64,000 nt of DNA from Sphaerolaimus hirsutus. Taxonomy: Eukaryota; Nematoda; Chromadorea; Monhysterida; Sphaerolaimidae. The notes under the pieces were generated by a model that worked only from the letters and a program-made list of their open reading frames with translations, searched no databases and had not been told where the DNA came from. Location of the stretch: positions 1,587,180-1,651,179 of the forward strand of contig OZ038457.1 of NCBI GenBank assembly GCA_964036195.1. The letters are read 5' to 3'. The translations under genes were made by a program, and so were the position numbers. Positions 59,590 to 64,000 of this stretch are shown piece by piece. Every line of letters begins with the position of its first letter. Position 1 is the stretch's first letter.

Positions 59590-59727
59590 TTTTGCCACCA
59601 ATTTATAGTCCACGAAAATCCTGCCATCATCTTCCAGTGTCACCGTCTGGCCGGCCGTTTTTGCTGAGCGCACCAATTCATTCGCTTGAGACTCGTCTAG
59701 TATCGACACTTTGTGCGTGCAGTGGCG
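59590..59727 (-). CDS. Internal exon of the MGNLCC gene
   Basis: Minus strand, 46 codons: RHCTHKVSILDESQANELVR then SAKTAGQTVTLEDDGRIFVD then YKLVAK. Acceptor CCCGAG after a short C/T tract, donor GTGTAT; both phase 0, fitting the donor of the exon at 60277. The sequence looks like a folded domain (helix, then TVTLEDDGRIFVDYKLVA as two strands). I do not recognise the family. The exact ends are less certain than the frame; the frame stays open to both sides. Confidence 0.65.
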
Positions 59728-60074
59728 CTCGGGTGCATTTTTTTGGGAGGGGGCGTGGTTTGTGTACATGTTTTCATTTCATGAAATGAAATGAAATTAT
59801 GTATGTTACAACACTAGGAATGAAAGTAAAATGGTTTTAAAGTGCCGATCTATGGATTATCAGATTGACTTGTATTGTAGAGTAGTAAACACCATTGTGA
59901 AATCAGCATTCATATAATAAAAATTGTTCCGCAGAAAAGAGAGGAAGATAACATTGGCTAACAGGCACTCAAAAAACATCTCCCAAAAGCGATCCAAACG
60001 CGACTGCACGATACGCGGGCCCGACAAAGTACCACGCTATCCCTCTGAAAGTGCACCACGGGCACCGACAGCTG

Positions 60075-60274
60075 GGCACAGTCCCGCACCCTGTAAAGTG
60101 TAATATAAAGTGCCAAATGTCATGTAAAGTGTCAAACGTCATGTAAAGTGTCTATTAAAAGATAAAAGAAAAGATTTTATCACTGAACCTTATTCACCTT
60201 TGCACGACAATTGACAAACTTATTTGTATGACATTCTACACTTTAGTTCACACTTTCCAGTGTGCGGGACTGGC
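60075..60274. mobile_element. GGCAGTCCC-end MITE beside a splice donor
   Basis: GGCACAGTCCCGCACCCTGT to CCAGTGTGCGGGACTGGC. Internal AAATGTCATGTAAAGTGTC words. It occupies the start of the intron after exon 60277-60426, leaving only about two intronic bases outside it. Confidence 0.8.
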
Positions 60275-60276
60275 AC

Positions 60277-60426
60277 CTGGTCGAGCAGCTGGCGCATGAA
60301 CGCCTGGTGCCTGTGGGCGGAGTCTGCAGAGTGCTCCAGGTCGAAGGCGCTCGTGTTCTCCAGGCACACCACCGGCGTGCGCTCGCTGCTGTAGTCGGGC
60401 TGCCCCCCGCAGCATAAGTTGCCCAT
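60277..60426 (-). CDS. First exon: acylated N terminus (MGNLCCGG)
   Basis: Minus strand, 50 codons from ATG to CAG|GTGCCA: MGNLCCGGQPDYSSERTPVV then CLENTSAFDLEHSADSAHRH then QAFMRQLLDQ. Gly2 with Cys5-Cys6 is the classic signal for N-myristoylation plus palmitoylation, placing the protein on a membrane. LAMTOR1 begins similarly (MGCC) but the remainder does not match well enough to claim it. The donor lies two bases from the end of a GGCAGTCCC MITE (60075-60274). The K-rich last exon (58176) would give a protein of at least 180 residues. Confidence 0.7.
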
Positions 60427-62006
60427 GGCTTTGTTAGTTCAGTTTTTAGTTGTTAGGGTGCCTGGGGCTGGATTGAATTGCGATTTAAGGCGCACTGTAA
60501 GGCGCCCAGCAGGTGAGTATGTTAGAGATGTTAAAAGTACTGAAGGATGTGGACAGGTTAAGTACCTATCTGCTCTAAATTTACTCAGTAAAATAAATGT
60601 ATAGATGTATAGACTCAGTACATGTATCTTTAAAGCAGAGTAAATGGGTGTGGGGCGCCTTACTTACCTGCACCTTACGTCCTAATTGAATTTGGGTCCC
60701 GGTGCCGATGGTGCCTAGCGCCAGTGTGGTTGGTGCCTGAAAGTGTGCATTGGGGTGCGCTGTGTTTTCTGGGTTTCCTTCGTGAAAATTTACATAAATA
60801 TTGGTAAGTACCTAAATCAATACACAGGTGTAGTAGTTGATTGACTTACTACATACCCTTAGGTAGCGTTTACACGGTTTTTTGGGTGACGACAAACCAC
60901 AAAAATCGTACTTTCAAAAGTTCCATAAGTCGAGTGAAAAGTTCCATATTTATGAGAAAAAGTGGTCAAGGATATGTATTATTTAGGTGCATATGCTTGT
61001 CAAATTAAAGTCCAATCGGTTTGGTCTCCAAAGAGTTATAAAAGTTTGATTTTTCTTGCTGTCGACTATCGTTGTCGGAAGCCGACAACGATCACCGACA
61101 AATCGAATAAAATTTATTTTGACTGTGACGACCAGCAAATTCATGATCGTGATCGTCACGCTCATTTTGCAGGGACACAGAAAAGTGGCTGATAGTCGTC
61201 ACGAGCTGTGAACGTGTTTTTTCAGTGACGACAATGTGTCTTCAATCTAAAAGATGCACAGCACTTCAGCAGAATATTTTGATAGGTGCAATCTTAGTTT
61301 AAACGCTAGCTTATATACCGTTTTTACTCGAATTACCCCCCTCCCCTAGAATTGACCCCCTGCTCGGAAAAACCCCACCCGAAATCAATGTAAAGATAAT
61401 ATACATAACAAAACTCTAGTTCGGTATCCATGTGGAGCAGCCAACGATGGGAAAAAAACACAGAAATTGAACACAGAAACTCATTGAGTTTTTGTGTTTT
61501 TGTTTTACACACAAACACAGAAACTCACAAATTTTCAAAAACTCAAAACTCAAATGAGTTTTTTTTGGAGAACACAGAAACACGGAAACGCGAAAAAGTT
61601 TTTTCAGCTAAGTGGTTGAATGCATATGAATTCAATAAAACTAAACAAGATAAGATATGCATGTATAGTATGTAAATATGTATGTACATAAGGTATCCAT
61701 ATTTTATGATGGAACAAAAAATAAATAAATTAAAGATGACATGCACATCTCCCAGTGGATTTGACAATTTAAGTTTCAACATGTTTACGTATAGTTGTAG
61801 TTCAAATCAATTCCGTAGTCTTCCATACGGTGCACATCTATTGAAGAATTTTGGAGTACTGTGTAAATTGTCGTTTCTGGGCAATTTGTTGATGCTGGTG
61901 TTGTGATGTGGATGTCCTCATTGTAGACATTTTTTATGGACTTTTTCGACATTTGAATAAGACACAGATGTTATGTGGGGTTAAAACATGTGAACAACCA
62001 ATATTA
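60427..62006. other. Intergenic sequence with repeat fragments
   Basis: 60427-60700 is upstream of the MGNLCC gene and has GGCGCC(C/T)AGC words. 61075-61095 contains a short GTTGTCGG/CCGACAAC inverted pair. 61317-61380 is the left end of a family A-like element (TACCGTTTTTACTCGAATTA). 61450-61600 has AACACAGAAACTCA words that return at 63490-63650. No gene seen. Confidence 0.45.
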
Positions 62007-63667
62007 TAAACACCTTCCCGGACAAGTTCACCACCCATTTTTTTATTTCACTTCGGTTGTAATATCTCCATCTATGGGGGTGTTATAAAGCTGAAACTTT
62101 GAATATATAAAGTTGTAACACTCCCCTACTTTGCTTCAATGGGGGGAGGTGGGGCGACTCACTACAGGGCGGGTTGCCCTATATGCAACAATTTTTTTGG
62201 CTTTTTGGTGTCCCAAACAAGTTCACCACCCACTTGATTGGCTACATTTGGAGGATCATATCTCCAGCTGTGAGGCTGGTATAAAGCTGAAATTTGGGGG
62301 ATGTCTTGCCAACAACCCCCCTTACAATACACCATTGATGCTGCCTGCCAGCGATCCACTACGGTATGCGTTACTGTATGTACAGTTGTTCATTTTTTTC
62401 AAAACAACCCAAGTGTCCCAAACGTGTTTGCCACCCAGCTCCATTATAAAAAATGTTGTGAGAAGATACCTAATATAAAATTTAGTCAGATTCGAACCTT
62501 AGTTCTGCTAATTAACTTTTTTTCAGAAGGGCACCCACCCCATCCCAAAAACAACAGAGCGAAAATTTCACTTTAAACCAATTTTTTGTTTCACATAGTA
62601 AAAGTTGGTTTACAAAGTTCACTAGGGAAGGGTCCAAGGTTCAAAGTTACGTAAACAACATGACCTTTAAAATGCATCCATAAGGAAATTTATTTGGGGT
62701 GAATATTATGATGTCATAATCACAACTACACAGGAACAAAATTTGACAAAATTTATACTTTTTCATTGACCCCAAATAAATTTCGTTATGCAGACATTTT
62801 AGAGGTTATGGTGTTTACATAACTTTGAACCTTAGACCCTCCCCTAGTGAACTTTGTAAACCAACTTTTTAAGTATGAAACAAAAAATTGGTTTAAGTGA
62901 AATTTTCAGTCTGCCATTTATGGGACAGGGTGGGTGCCCTACTGAAAACTTTTTATGAGCAGAACTAAGGTTCAAATCTGATTCAATTTTATATCAGGTT
63001 TGTTCTCACAACACTTTTTTACAATGCAGTTGAGCGGCGAACTTGTTTGGGAGACTTGAGTTGTTTGTAAAAAATGAACAAATTTATAAGTGGTGACCCA
63101 TGCTGTAGTGGGTCGTTGGCGGCCACCCACTGGTGCATTGTGAGAGGGGGTTGTTTGCAAAGCAACCCCCAAATTACAGCTTTCTATCGCCCTCACAGCT
63201 GGAGATATGGCCCTCGTAGTGTTGCTAATCAAGTGGGTGGTGAACTTGTTTGGGACACCGAAAAAGCCACAGAAAATATTTGCATATAGGGCGACCCTCC
63301 CTGTAGTGAGTCGCCGCACCTTCCCCCATTGATTCGGAGTAGCAGGCTGTTAGGACTATATACCCACCAAATATTAGGTTTATACGACTCCCATAGGCAG
63401 AGATATTGCATCTTAAGTGAAATAAAAAAATGGGTGGTGAACTTGTCCGGGAAGGTGTTTACATCAAAATGCTGTAATTCATAATTTTTGCGTAAAAACT
63501 CGAGTTTTTATAGAGAAAAACTCAAAAAACTCGAGTTTTTACAAATAACACAGAAATGAGAACAGAGTTACTAAGTTTTTTTGCGAAAAAAAATCAAAAC
63601 ACAGGTATTGATTTTTGAAAAACTCAAAACACAGTGTTTTTTTGGAGAACTTACCCATCATTGGAAG
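61442..63667. mobile_element. Possible outer element, CCAACGATGGG ends, AACACAGAAACTC words
   Basis: CAACGATGGGAAAAAAACAC at the left and TTACCCATCATTG at the right, both followed inward by AAAACTCAAAACACAG-type words. The 8-bp flanks (GGAGCAGC, GAAGCAGG) match only partly. If real it is another word-filled hAT with the foldback 62007-63461 inside it. Confidence 0.45.
62007..63461. mobile_element. 1.45-kb foldback element, TAAACACCTTCCCGGACAAG ends, copy 2
   Basis: TAAACACCTTCCCGGACAAG to CTTGTCCGGGAAGGTGTTTA, 1455 bases, same orientation and same internal structure as 55864-57317 with scattered substitutions (many paired positions changed on one arm only). No coding frame. Confidence 0.88.
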
Positions 63668-63775
63668 CAGGACATATGTTAAAAACAATGAATGAGTTGC
63701 ATTAGAACACGTATTAAAGCATCAATATAATTACTTATTTATGTGTCTATAAACGCTGATATATCCTTGTTACTA

Positions 63776-64000
63776 CTAGGGATGGAAAAAATATTTTTTC
63801 AAGACCTTGTTTGTTTGTTTTAAAAACATTTTTTTAAACATTTTTTTAAATAAAACTTTTTTTAAAGCTCCCAGATATGGTTAGGAGTCAAAATATATAG
63901 GTATATCAGACAGGTGACAGTATATTGTGATGTTATATATAGCCATATAATGGCTGTAGAGCCATGGGATAGCATTATAAGTGGTGATTTCTGTCAAAAA
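63776..64000. repeat. Inverted copy of the 49550-49845 element end
   Basis: TTTTAAAAACATTTTTTTAA words, then AGCTCCCAGATATGGTTAGG, GTATATCAGACAGGTGACAG and AATGGCTGTAGAGCCATGGG, the reverse complement of 49590-49725 with drift. Runs off the window. Confidence 0.7.

Noticed and set aside
60277..60426. LAMTOR1 as identity of the MGNLCC exon
   Set aside because: Only the acylation signal matches; the following residues and the second exon do not resemble LAMTOR1 convincingly.

Overview
The window is genomic DNA from an invertebrate-type animal. The genes are split by short GT-AG introns, coding exons are GC-rich in an AT-rich background, and one gene is an almost perfect animal G-protein beta subunit. 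I cannot name the species. Three 200-base runs of N (8559, 36015, 49995) mark assembly gaps. Only about 5 per cent of the window is host coding sequence; most of the rest is transposon-derived.

Genes. (1) 107-3648, plus strand: the last 14 exons of an unrecognised protein with an acidic tail. (2) 10342-11813, plus: the last two exons of a G-beta gene (WD40 propellers 5-7), with its upstream exons not visible. (3) 20249-22220, minus: three exons of a globin with both heme histidines; exon 1 not found. (4) 35625-35838 and 48936-49146, minus: two copies of an HD-domain exon resembling PhnZ-type diiron oxygenases, each inside a longer duplicated repeat and each cut off by a transposon end. (5) 58176-60426, minus: a probable small gene starting with a myristoylation/palmitoylation-type N terminus and ending in a lysine-rich tail. 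Two tRNA-Arg(UCU)-like sequences lie in tandem at 43652-44030 inside a mariner-like element.

Repeats. At least five hAT-like non-autonomous families (8-bp target duplications) are present, most built from a family-specific short word repeated many times (CGATAT, TTTTCCG, GGCGCCAA, GTAAACGTAAATAC, AAATCTC-type). Several TA-target families have ends starting CCGTA, CACTACCGTG, CAGGGGTGGG or CATGGTCCGG. There is also a 1.45-kb foldback element in two copies, a poly-C/poly-G MITE, and a small MITE with ends GGCAGTCCC. They are deeply nested: at 40.2-43.4 kb and 45.0-47.5 kb four or five insertions sit inside one another, and empty sites elsewhere in the same window confirm several of them. One hAT has swallowed a decayed BEL/Pao polymerase fragment.

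Layout. 0-3.8 kb gene 1; 3.8-10.3 kb repeats; 10.3-11.8 kb G-beta end; 12-20 kb MITEs; 20.2-22.2 kb globin; 23-58 kb almost pure nested transposons with the HD exon copies; 58-60.5 kb the acylated/lysine-rich gene; 61-64 kb repeats. The host genes show no functional link to each other.
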